Below are positions 1 to 7,287 of a DNA stretch of 15,940 bases, piece after piece. This DNA is from Chryseobacterium gleum. Lineage in GTDB: Bacteria; Bacteroidota; Bacteroidia; Flavobacteriales_D; Sanyastnellaceae. Both the position numbers and the translations under genes were made by a program. The notes below the pieces were generated by a model. That model saw only the letters and a program-made list of their open reading frames with translations. It did not search any database and had not been told where the DNA came from. Position 1 is the first letter of the stretch. Each line of letters begins with the position of its first letter. Location: the NCBI GenBank assembly GCA_945883885.1, contig CAMCYM010000013.1, positions 1-15,940 on the forward strand, in the 5' to 3' direction.

Positions 1-1
1 C

Positions 2-1606
2 GGGTGCAGCGATGTGGCGACGGCCGAGGTGCTCGTTTGGGGCCGCCCGGAAGCCGTGCCGGTCATCGACGAAACGACGGGCTGCTACCCGCTCGAAGTG
101 ACCTTCAGCAACCAAAGTGCCGGGGCGGCCGAAAACACGTGGGCCTTCGGCGACGGCACCACCAGCATCAGCCCGGATCCTTCCATCACGCACGTCTACT
201 TCAACCCATCGGCGAACCCCGTCGTGTACACGGCCACCCTGACGGTGACCACGGAGCACGGCTGCACGGATTCGGACGCACTTGCCATCGAAGTTTCGCC
301 GGTGATTGAAGCGGAATTTGACGCCCCTGCGCCCGGCTGCTCGCCGCTGACCGCCGCCTTCATCAACCAGTCTGAAGGCGCTGTGAGCTTCGAATGGACC
401 TTCGGCGACGGCACGACTTCGACCGAGCCGCACCCCGTCCACACCTTCACGAACCTCTCGACCGGCATCGCGACCTACCCCGTCCAACTCGTAGCTACCT
501 CGGCTTCAGGATGTTCGGACACGCTGCTGGTGGGAGTCGACGTCAACCCGGTGCCGTTTGCCCAGTTCAGCGTCGGCCCCTACATCCAAACGTGGCCGAA
601 CGGCACCGTGGACCTGAACAACCTCTCCCAAGCCTCTGGAGGCGCGGTGACGACGTGGTTCTTCGGCGACGGCACGACCTCCACGGCTACGCAGCCGGGC
701 ACCCACAGCTTCCCGACGTGGGGCACCTTCAGCATCACGCTCGACATCGACGCCGGGGCGTGCGGCGACGCAGCCACACAGGTCGTGTCGATCCTGCCCC
801 CGGTGCCTACTGCGGCCTTCACGGGCGGCGGCGAGGGCTGTGCCCCGCTGTCGGTGGCGTTTGACAACGAAAGCACCTTCGCGACGGGCTACCTCTGGGA
901 CTTCGGCGACGGCGCCATGACGACAGAATCCAGCCCCGTCCACATCTACGAGACCCCGGGCGTGTACAACGTGCGGCTCATCGCGCTCGGCCATTCGGGC
1001 GACGAAGCGGAAGTGATCCAGTACGCGACCGTCGAGGTGTTTCCCACGCCCGCCGCGGCCTTCACCTTCACGCCGGACCACGTCATCGCCCCGAGTGAGC
1101 CGGTCATCTTCCTGAACCTCAGCACCGATGCCACCTCATTCGCGTGGAACTTCGGCGACGGGCACGGCAGCAACGTCGAGCATCCGACGCACCTCTACCG
1201 CGAACCGGGCACCTACACCGTGCAGCTCACCGTGTCGAACGACCTCGGCTGCAGCTCGACCCTGGTCCACCGCGACGCCGTCTTTGCCACGACCGGCGGG
1301 TACATGACGTTCCCGACGGCCTTCACGCCGGACCCCACGGACCGCGGCGACGGCTCCTACCAGCTCGATGACCTCGACAACGACGTCTTCCACCCGCAAC
1401 ACGCCGGGATTGTGGAGTACGAGCTGATGGTGTTCAACAAGTGGGGCGAAATGCTCTTCCTGTCCCGCAACCCGATGATCGGATGGAACGGCTACACCGA
1501 GCAAGGGCTCGTACGCCAAGACGTCTACGTGTACAAGGCCACCGCCACCTACAACGACGGCCGCATCGAGCAGGCCTCGGGCGATGTGATGGTCATCCTC
1601 AAATAA
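2..1606 (+). CDS. PKD-repeat secreted protein with type IX (type B) C-terminal sorting domain, 5' partial
   Basis: The reading frame is open from the first full codon at base 2, so the true start lies upstream; 534 residues are visible. Five PKD-type immunoglobulin-like domains follow one another, each with the signature W-x-F-G-D-G; the Trp codons are at bases 140, 395, 656, 896 and 1145, a period of about 80-87 residues. Several domains open with a G-C-x-P-L segment and an F-x-N-x-S strand. The last ~100 residues (from about base 1300) hold FPTAFTP, a NKWGE motif, a GWNGY turn and a VYVYKA strand. This matches the CHU_C/gliding-motility C-terminal domain that directs proteins through the type IX secretion system (type B signal). 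I infer a large cell-surface or released adhesin-like protein. The porP/sprF gene follows after 18 bases, probably in the same transcript. The ligand is unknown. Confidence 0.9.
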   Translation, partial: GCSDVATAEVLVWGRPEAVPVIDETTGCYPLEVTFSNQSAGAAENTWAFGDGTTSISPDPSITHVYFNPSANPVVYTATLTVTTEHGCTDSDALAIEVSPVIEAEFDAPAPGCSPLTAAFINQSEGAVSFEWTFGDGTTSTEPHPVHTFTNLSTGIATYPVQLVATSASGCSDTLLVGVDVNPVPFAQFSVGPYIQTWPNGTVDLNNLSQASGGAVTTWFFGDGTTSTATQPGTHSFPTWGTFSITLDIDAGACGDAATQVVSILPPVPTAAFTGGGEGCAPLSVAFDNESTFATGYLWDFGDGAMTTESSPVHIYETPGVYNVRLIALGHSGDEAEVIQYATVEVFPTPAAAFTFTPDHVIAPSEPVIFLNLSTDATSFAWNFGDGHGSNVEHPTHLYREPGTYTVQLTVSNDLGCSSTLVHRDAVFATTGGYMTFPTAFTPDPTDRGDGSYQLDDLDNDVFHPQHAGIVEYELMVFNKWGEMLFLSRNPMIGWNGYTEQGLVRQDVYVYKATATYNDGRIEQASGDVMVILK

Positions 1607-1624
1607 TCTGAACCGACACTCCCG

Positions 1625-2626
1625 ATGAAATCTTTCTTCCTCGCAGCCGTGTGGTCCCTCGGGGTCGGCTCGGCCCTGCTCGCGCAGGACATGCGTTTCA
1701 CGCAGTACAACGCGATCCCGATGTCGCTGAATCCCGCGTATGCCGGGGCTTCCGACCAGTCGCGCCTGATCACCGCATACCGCAACCAGTGGTCGGCCCT
1801 GCCGCAGGCGTACACCGGGTGGCACGTGGCGCACGATTGGTACCAGCGGGACATCCGTTCCGGGTTTGGGATTCTCATTTCGAATGAGTTAGCCGGCTCT
1901 GGGGCACTCCGCAACGCGCGGGCGGCCTTCCAGTACGCCTACGAGATTCCCCTCGGCGGCGGGCGGCGGATTCGGCCGGCTTTGCAGGCCGCGGTCGGCA
2001 ACCGGTCCATCGACATGTCGCGCCTGACCTTCTCGGACCAACTCGTGCGCGGCGGCGCGGCCACCAGCATCGAAGCACCGCCGAGCGCGGCCCAAACGTA
2101 CATCGACCTCGGCACCGGCTTCGTCTACTTCGGCAAGCGCAGCTGGGTGGGTTTCTCCGCGGACCACGTCAACCGGCCCGATGAGAGCTTGAACGCCAGC
2201 TACTTCGACCCCATGGGCATCCGCACCTCCACCTCCGGCGGCTTCCGGATGAAGGTGGGCGACCCGATCCGCCGCCGCAACCGGTCGGACGTGGTCTTCG
2301 CGTTCAACTACATCACGCAGGAGCAGTTCAACCAAATGGACCTCGGGCTCTACTACGACACGCGTCCGCTGAGCGTGGGCGTTTGGTACCGCGGGCTGCC
2401 CTTCGGCCATTCGGTGGAAGGCTCGACCGACGTCGACGCGCTCAGCGTGATCTTCGGCTACGGCAAAGACGCATGGCGGGTGGGCTACAGCTACGACTTC
2501 ACGGTGAGCCCGCTGGGGTTGAACACCACCGGCGGAAGCCACGAAATCGTGCTGAAATATGCCTGGAACCGGGTGCAGCGCGGCAAGCCGACGCCCCCGC
2601 GTTACTTCCCCTGCGCGGAGTTTTGA
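1625..2626 (+). CDS. PorP/SprF family type IX secretion system outer-membrane protein
   Basis: The protein has 333 residues, the usual size for PorP/SprF. Residues 1-20 or 21 are a signal peptide ending SALLAQ. Directly after it comes FTQYNAIPMSLNPAYAGAS, the family hallmark near the N-terminus. The rest alternates short amphipathic strands rich in aromatic residues and glycine (for example FGYGKDAWRVGYSYDF), as expected of an outer-membrane beta barrel. It ends with a conserved-looking CAEF tail. In Flavobacterium johnsoniae, SprF is needed specifically for export of its neighbouring cargo SprB, and such genes commonly sit just after a cargo with a type B sorting domain. Here the cargo stop is 18 bases upstream, so I infer that this protein serves that PKD protein. 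No promoter box is seen in the 18-base gap. Its 3' end overlaps murB on the other strand by 25 bases. Confidence 0.9.
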   Translation: MKSFFLAAVWSLGVGSALLAQDMRFTQYNAIPMSLNPAYAGASDQSRLITAYRNQWSALPQAYTGWHVAHDWYQRDIRSGFGILISNELAGSGALRNARAAFQYAYEIPLGGGRRIRPALQAAVGNRSIDMSRLTFSDQLVRGGAATSIEAPPSAAQTYIDLGTGFVYFGKRSWVGFSADHVNRPDESLNASYFDPMGIRTSTSGGFRMKVGDPIRRRNRSDVVFAFNYITQEQFNQMDLGLYYDTRPLSVGVWYRGLPFGHSVEGSTDVDALSVIFGYGKDAWRVGYSYDFTVSPLGLNTTGGSHEIVLKYAWNRVQRGKPTPPRYFPCAEF

Positions 2627-3942
2627 GGCGCGGCGGCCGCGAGGCCGATTTGGTTCACCTCGGGCTCGAGGTCTACGCCGAACCGCTCCCGGACGGACGC
2701 CCGGATGTCGCTTGCGAGCTGCCAAATGTCCGCACCGGTCGCCCCTCCGCGGTGCACGAGGACCAGCGCTTGGCGGTCATGCACCCCGTGCGTGCCGCGG
2801 TCGTGGCCCTTCCAGCCCGCCTGCTCGATGAGCCAGCCGGCTGCCACCTTGACGGTGCCGTCCGCGGCAGGCCAATGCGGCACCTCGGGATGCGCGGCCT
2901 GCAACGGGGCGAATGCCACGGGTGAGAGGACGGGGTTTTTGAAGAAACTGCCTGCGTTGCCGAGGACGGCGGGGTCGGGAAGTTTGGACCGGCGGATCCG
3001 GATGACGGCCGCAGCTACATCGCCAGGACGCGGTACCTCGACGCCCGCGAGCTCGCGCGCAATGTCCCCGTAGCCGGTGCGCACCTCGACCGATCTTCTC
3101 AAGTGAAATCCCACGCGCACAATGACATAGCGGTCGCGTCCTGCTTGCTTGAACAGGCTCTCGCGGTATCCGAACGCGCATTCCTCCGGCGTGAAGCGCT
3201 GCAACGCCCCGTCGCGGCGGTCGATGGCCTCCACCCACGCGATGACCTCGCGAACCTCCGCCCCGTACGCCCCGATGTTCTGCATGGGCGCCGCCCCCAC
3301 GCTGCCGGGGATGAGGGCCAAATTCTCCACGCCGCCCCACCCCGCCTCCGTCGCCTGCACCACGAACCCGTGCCACGGCTCGCCGGCACCCACCGCCACT
3401 TCGACGCGGTCCCCGTCGTCCGCGAGCACAGCCGTTCCCCCGATGCGGTTCAGCACCACAAGCCCCTCCACATCCCGGTGGAACAGCACATTCGAACCGC
3501 CCCCGAGCACCAGCACTGGCAAGGCGCGCTCCGCCGCCCACTGCAGCGCCGCACGCACCTCGCCGTCGGTCCGCACCTCCACGGCAAAAGCCGCACGCGC
3601 CGGTACGCCGAAGGTGTGAAGCCCAGACAGATCTACGTCGGCCGTCGGTTCGCAACGGGCGACACCCGGCTGCATGCCCGGCAAGATCCCGTCGCCAGCG
3701 ACCTTTCCACGGGCCACCTGCAGGACGACCTCTTCCTCGGTGCATATGGTGTACCGCCCCTCCTCGCAGGCCAGCAAATCCCGAATCAGCAACTGCTCAG
3801 GGTACTGGCGGGCCACCACATCGGTACGCCACCACCCGTCGGAACGGGGGCGCCATTCGATGAGCCGCTTCGGGCCTTCTACAGCGTAGCAGATGCCGGG
3901 GCCGGGCAGGAGGCGGAATTGGGGGAAAGTGGTTTCAGACAC
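2602..3942 (-). CDS. murB: UDP-N-acetylenolpyruvoylglucosamine reductase with N-terminal extension
   Basis: MurB makes UDP-N-acetylmuramate by NADPH/FAD-dependent reduction in cytoplasmic peptidoglycan synthesis. From about residue 103 the protein aligns from memory with E. coli MurB (type I): TFGVPARA, LGGGSNVLF, ENLALIPGSVGAAPMQNIGAYG, GYRES, KLPDP, GNAGSFFKNP and LEPEV. The counterparts of E. coli Arg159, Ser229 and Glu325 are Arg260, Ser332 and Glu428, so the catalytic set is complete. The open frame gives 446 residues against about 340 for the family. Residues 1-100 (tryptophan-rich near 30-38, acidic near 60-72) resemble nothing I know. I chose the GTG at 3942 because a -7-like box ends four bases before it, the spacing seen at other genes here. 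ATG at 3675 (residue 90) is the alternative start and would give a normal-length MurB. It is divergent from the TPR gene. Confidence 0.93.
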   Translation of the reverse strand: MSETTFPQFRLLPGPGICYAVEGPKRLIEWRPRSDGWWRTDVVARQYPEQLLIRDLLACEEGRYTICTEEEVVLQVARGKVAGDGILPGMQPGVARCEPTADVDLSGLHTFGVPARAAFAVEVRTDGEVRAALQWAAERALPVLVLGGGSNVLFHRDVEGLVVLNRIGGTAVLADDGDRVEVAVGAGEPWHGFVVQATEAGWGGVENLALIPGSVGAAPMQNIGAYGAEVREVIAWVEAIDRRDGALQRFTPEECAFGYRESLFKQAGRDRYVIVRVGFHLRRSVEVRTGYGDIARELAGVEVPRPGDVAAAVIRIRRSKLPDPAVLGNAGSFFKNPVLSPVAFAPLQAAHPEVPHWPAADGTVKVAAGWLIEQAGWKGHDRGTHGVHDRQALVLVHRGGATGADIWQLASDIRASVRERFGVDLEPEVNQIGLAAAAPQNSAQGK

Positions 3943-3946
3943 GGGG

Positions 3947-3954
3947 CGAAGTTC
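3947..3954 (-). promoter_or_regulatory. Candidate -7 box of murB
   Basis: Read on the minus strand this is GAACTTCG, one mismatch from TAnnTTYG (G for the first T). It lies four bases before the GTG at 3942. Position and spacing match the better boxes in the window, and it is the main argument for the long murB start. No -33 element is recognised. Confidence 0.4.
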
Positions 3955-3966
3955 GGAAGTGGGCTG

Positions 3967-3974
3967 TAAATTTG
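3967..3974 (+). promoter_or_regulatory. Candidate -7 box of the TPR/nuclease/flippase operon
   Basis: TAAATTTG is an exact match to the Bacteroidota -7 consensus TAnnTTTG. It ends five bases before the ATG at 3980, which puts the expected transcription start at or beside the start codon (leaderless message). I see no -33 TTTG at the expected 19-21 base spacing. Confidence 0.6.
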
Positions 3975-3979
3975 GGGGA

Positions 3980-4507
3980 ATGGAGGAGGAACGCGCGGAA
4001 GTCGCCCGCTGGGCAGCAGAAGTTCAAGGTACACGGGCATTCGATCCCGACGCGTGGAACGACTACGGCGTGGCCCTGTTCCACGCAGGTGCGAAGCAGG
4101 AGGCCCTTGCGGCGCTGGACCGCGCGCTGGAATTGCAGCCGGGCTACGGCTACCGGTTCGCGGCGCGGGCGTGGATGCGGCAGGCGCTCAAGGACTTCGA
4201 CGGGGCCCGGGCCGACTACGCCCACGCCATCGCGCTGGACCCGGACGATGCGATTTCGCTGAACAACCTCGGCCTGCTCGAAGAACAGGCAGGCTTCTTC
4301 CACCAAGCCCGCGAGCGGTTCGCGGCGGCCGACGCGCTGTCCAGCCTGCTCGAGGAAACGGGAATCCCCACAGAACCGCAGGCGCCGATTGCGGCGGAGG
4401 AGGGCACGGGGTCGGTTTGGGGCTGGATGCGCCACGCCGTGTTCACCGCGGAAGGCCGGAGCGAATTCGCAGCGTTCGTCCGCTCGGGGCTTACCTTCCG
4501 GCGCTGA
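3980..4507 (+). CDS. Tetratricopeptide-repeat protein
   Basis: The protein has 175 residues and no signal peptide or membrane segment, so it is probably cytoplasmic. About three TPR units occupy residues 24-57, 58-91 and 92-125, with the usual pattern (WNDYGVALFHAGAKQEAL, then ALELQP; then AIALDPDDAISLNNLGLL). A short linker follows, and then a C-terminal segment containing WGWMRHAVFTAEGRSEF and ending FRR, which may be a separate conserved tail. TPRs bind protein partners; the partner here is unknown. I chose ATG 3980 over in-frame codons further upstream because TAAATTTG ends five bases before it. The stop overlaps the next start (TGATG, one shared base), so translation is probably coupled to the AddB-like nuclease, a possible partner by context only. 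Confidence 0.8.
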   Translation: MEEERAEVARWAAEVQGTRAFDPDAWNDYGVALFHAGAKQEALAALDRALELQPGYGYRFAARAWMRQALKDFDGARADYAHAIALDPDDAISLNNLGLLEEQAGFFHQARERFAAADALSSLLEETGIPTEPQAPIAAEEGTGSVWGWMRHAVFTAEGRSEFAAFVRSGLTFRR

Positions 4508-7287
4508 TGGCGCACACCCCCCTGCCCGGTGATTTCCTGTACCGCGTGGCGGAAGCCGTGCATGCGGGAGGCGCGCCGCGGACTTCTGCGGTCGTGTTGC
4601 CCAGCAGCCGGGCCATCGGTCGGTTTCGCAAGGCCTATGCAGCCATCGCCGGGCCGGGCTCGTGGATGCCGCGTTTGACGACGATGCAGGGTATCCTGAG
4701 CGAAGCCGCAGAAACGCTTCCGATGGATCCCATCGAGGCGTTGGGCGACCTCTTCGAGGTCTGGAAGGAGCTCGGCTTCGCAGCACAGTCGGCCTTTCTG
4801 CCGTTTGCACGCTGGGCGGAGACGGCCTTGCGCGACTTCAATGCCATCGACCACCACCTGCTCGATGCGCGCAATGTGCTGCGCAACTTGTGTGATATCA
4901 AGGAGATTGAGGCCTGGAGCTTTGCGGATCCTTCCGGGCTGACGCCCGTCCAAACCGAAGCCCTCGCCCAATGGCAGCTCTTGCTGCCCCTCTACGAAGC
5001 CACCCGCGCCCGCTACGACGAAACCCGTTGCGGTCCCGCTGGCTATACGGCGCGCCGGGCAGCCGAGCGCGGCACCGTGGACGGCTTCGACCGCCTCCAC
5101 GTCGCGGGCCTCGGAGCGCTGACCCCCGCAGAACACGCCTACCTCGCCCGGGTCGATGCCGCCGGACGGCTCACGATGCACTGGGACGCCGACCGCAGCT
5201 ACGTCGACCGCCAACCCATCGAAGCGGGCCGCGAACTCCGGCGCTGGATGCAACCTGCCGACGTGGCCGCCCTCCCCGAGCGGCTCGCCACCCAGCCCCC
5301 CCGCATCGTTTCAGCCGCGTGCAGCAGCCGGCTCTACGCCGCCACCTACGTCCGCGCCACCCTCGACGCGCTCCCTCCCGAAGACCGCGAACGCACCGCC
5401 CTCGTGCTGCCCGACGGCGCCGCCCTCCCGGTGGTGCTGACCTGCCTCGGCGGGTCCGACACCGGCGGCCCCCGACTTCTCAACGTCACGATGGGACTCG
5501 CTCTGGCCGAGACGCCCGTGCGCGACTTCCTCGACCTCGCCCTGAGGATGGCCTTCCGCAGCCGCAGCGGGTGGTACCACGCGGACCTCCGCGATTTCCT
5601 GGGCCACGCGGTGGTACGCGCCGTGCCGCCCGTTCCGGAGTTTGAACGAGACGCCACGCGGGTCCTCGAGGCGATGGCGCAGGGGCACTGGGCCTGGGTG
5701 GGGAAGGGGGAGCTGGAGCGGTTTTCGGAAGGACCGGTGGCGGCGGTGTGTGCCGAGCTTGCCTTGCTGCGCACCGGGGGCGGACCGGAGTGGGCGGAGG
5801 CGCTGCGCGGCTGGTTGTCGACGTGGAGAGCGCGGTGCGGTCGAGAGGATGTGGATCCACGGGTAAGGGCGGGGATGGAGGCGGCCGCGCGGGCGGTGGA
5901 GGTGGCCGTACGGTTCGTGCAGCGCACCCCGGACCTGTGTCCGCGGGCGGAGGATGTGCGGGACGTGGTGGCGACCGTGCTTGCCCCGGCGCGGATCGAT
6001 TTGCTGGGGGAGCCCGACGAGGGGCTGCAGGTGATGGGGTTGATTGAGACGCGGGCGCTGGATTTTGACCGCGTGTTCGTGCTGGATTGCAACGAAGGGA
6101 CTTTGCCGAAGACTGCGCCGGACGAGAGTTTTATTCCGGCCGACCTGCGGGTGGCCCACGAATTGCCGATGCGCCACGAGCGCGAGGCGGCCTTTGCGTA
6201 CTCGCTGTACCGGCTGCTCCACAGCGCCCGCGAGGTGCACCTGCTTCATGTATCGGAACTCGATGCCGCGGAACCCAGCCGGTACCTCGAACAGCTGAAG
6301 CGCTCGTTCCGGCCGGGAGGTGAGGCACTTGAAATCGAGCGGGTGGCCGTAGCGCCGCCGTTGCCCGGGCCGCGGCCGGAGATCCCGCCGCTGGTTTGGG
6401 ACGATGAACTGCGGGGCCGGTTGCGGGTTTGGGCAGCGCAGGGCGCCAGCCCGTCCGCGCTGAATACCCTCTTCACGTGTGAGCGGAACTTCCTGTATTC
6501 CTACCTGTTCCGGCTGCGCGAACCGCGCGAACTGGAAGAACAAATGGCGGCCAGCACCTTCGGTTCGATCGTGCACCACGTGCTCGAACACGGGCTGCAC
6601 GATGCGCGCGGGCGGGTCGTGACCCGCGCCGACCTCCAGAGCATCCTCGACCGGCTGCCGGCGTTGCTGCGGGCCGCGGCCATCAAGGAGTTCAACGAGG
6701 CCTTCACCGAGTCGGGGGAGAACTTCTTAAGCCTCGTGCTCGCGGAAGCCACCGTGCGCAAACTCGTCCAGCAGGAGATGCTCGAAATCGACGAAGGGGC
6801 CGTGCGGACACTCGAAAGCTTAGAATCCGAAATCCACCGGACCTTCGAAGGGCCTGCCGCCCTCGGTCCGCTGAAGCTGCGGGGAAAGGCCGACCGCATC
6901 GAGCGCGAAGGGGGCCTGCTCCGCATCGTCGATTACAAGACCGGCAAGGTGGAGCAGCGGGAGGTGGACCTGAAGGCCGGCTGGCAGGAGACGTTGTTCG
7001 AAGGGAAGAAGTCAAAAGCTGTGCAGCTCCTCGCCTACTGTGCGATGTCGGAGGAGAGTCCAGTACAGGCGGCCATCCGGTCCGGCCGGGCCGCGCGGTC
7101 CGGGTTGTTGCAGGTGCGCGTCGAAAAGAACGCACTGATCGAAGCCGGTCATGTGCGGGAATTCATCGATCTCCTCGGTACCGCACTCACCGAGCGGCTC
7201 GGCGAAGGGCGCACAGCAGCCCACGCGCACGACGCGAAGTATTGCCCCTATTGCGTAGAACTCAATCCCGAACCGGAATGGGGGTAA
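4507..7287 (+). CDS. PD-(D/E)XK nuclease family protein, AddB-like
   Basis: 926 residues. The N-terminus has VVLPSSRAIGRF where a helicase would have its Walker A, with no GKT, as in the inactive helicase-like half of AddB. Residues 513-534 (IETRALDFDRVFVLDCNEGTLP) are a superfamily I helicase-like motif retained in AddB/RecB-type proteins. The C-terminal nuclease domain begins near Cys658 (FTCERNF) and has GSIVHHVLE (His690), Asp796 in GKADRI, and Asp809-Tyr-Lys811 in IVDYKTGK. These form the expected metal-binding and catalytic set. Cys913 and Cys916 (CPYC) sit ten residues from the end. AddB ties its nuclease fold with a four-cysteine iron-sulfur cluster; the last cysteine expected after CPYC is missing here. 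The likely role is DNA end processing in recombinational repair with an AddA-like helicase, which is not in this window. The start overlaps the TPR stop. Confidence 0.85.
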   Translation: MAHTPLPGDFLYRVAEAVHAGGAPRTSAVVLPSSRAIGRFRKAYAAIAGPGSWMPRLTTMQGILSEAAETLPMDPIEALGDLFEVWKELGFAAQSAFLPFARWAETALRDFNAIDHHLLDARNVLRNLCDIKEIEAWSFADPSGLTPVQTEALAQWQLLLPLYEATRARYDETRCGPAGYTARRAAERGTVDGFDRLHVAGLGALTPAEHAYLARVDAAGRLTMHWDADRSYVDRQPIEAGRELRRWMQPADVAALPERLATQPPRIVSAACSSRLYAATYVRATLDALPPEDRERTALVLPDGAALPVVLTCLGGSDTGGPRLLNVTMGLALAETPVRDFLDLALRMAFRSRSGWYHADLRDFLGHAVVRAVPPVPEFERDATRVLEAMAQGHWAWVGKGELERFSEGPVAAVCAELALLRTGGGPEWAEALRGWLSTWRARCGREDVDPRVRAGMEAAARAVEVAVRFVQRTPDLCPRAEDVRDVVATVLAPARIDLLGEPDEGLQVMGLIETRALDFDRVFVLDCNEGTLPKTAPDESFIPADLRVAHELPMRHEREAAFAYSLYRLLHSAREVHLLHVSELDAAEPSRYLEQLKRSFRPGGEALEIERVAVAPPLPGPRPEIPPLVWDDELRGRLRVWAAQGASPSALNTLFTCERNFLYSYLFRLREPRELEEQMAASTFGSIVHHVLEHGLHDARGRVVTRADLQSILDRLPALLRAAAIKEFNEAFTESGENFLSLVLAEATVRKLVQQEMLEIDEGAVRTLESLESEIHRTFEGPAALGPLKLRGKADRIEREGGLLRIVDYKTGKVEQREVDLKAGWQETLFEGKKSKAVQLLAYCAMSEESPVQAAIRSGRAARSGLLQVRVEKNALIEAGHVREFIDLLGTALTERLGEGRTAAHAHDAKYCPYCVELNPEPEWG

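Noticed and set aside
2630..2645. GCGGCCGC palindrome next to the porP stop
   Set aside because: It is a short GC palindrome expected in this composition; no extended stem or T tract marks a terminator.
3103..3969. 288-codon plus-strand open frame
   Set aside because: It is antisense to murB, whose full set of family motifs is on the other strand.
4054..4506. In-frame extension of the nuclease upstream of 4507
   Set aside because: It runs through the TPR gene in another frame and gives low-complexity Arg/Gly/Ala-rich sequence. ATG 4507 fits the TGATG junction.
5311..6600. 429-codon open frame on the minus strand
   Set aside because: It is antisense to the nuclease core, rich in His/Arg/Pro/Gly with no recognisable domain, and typical of stop-poor antisense frames in GC-rich DNA.
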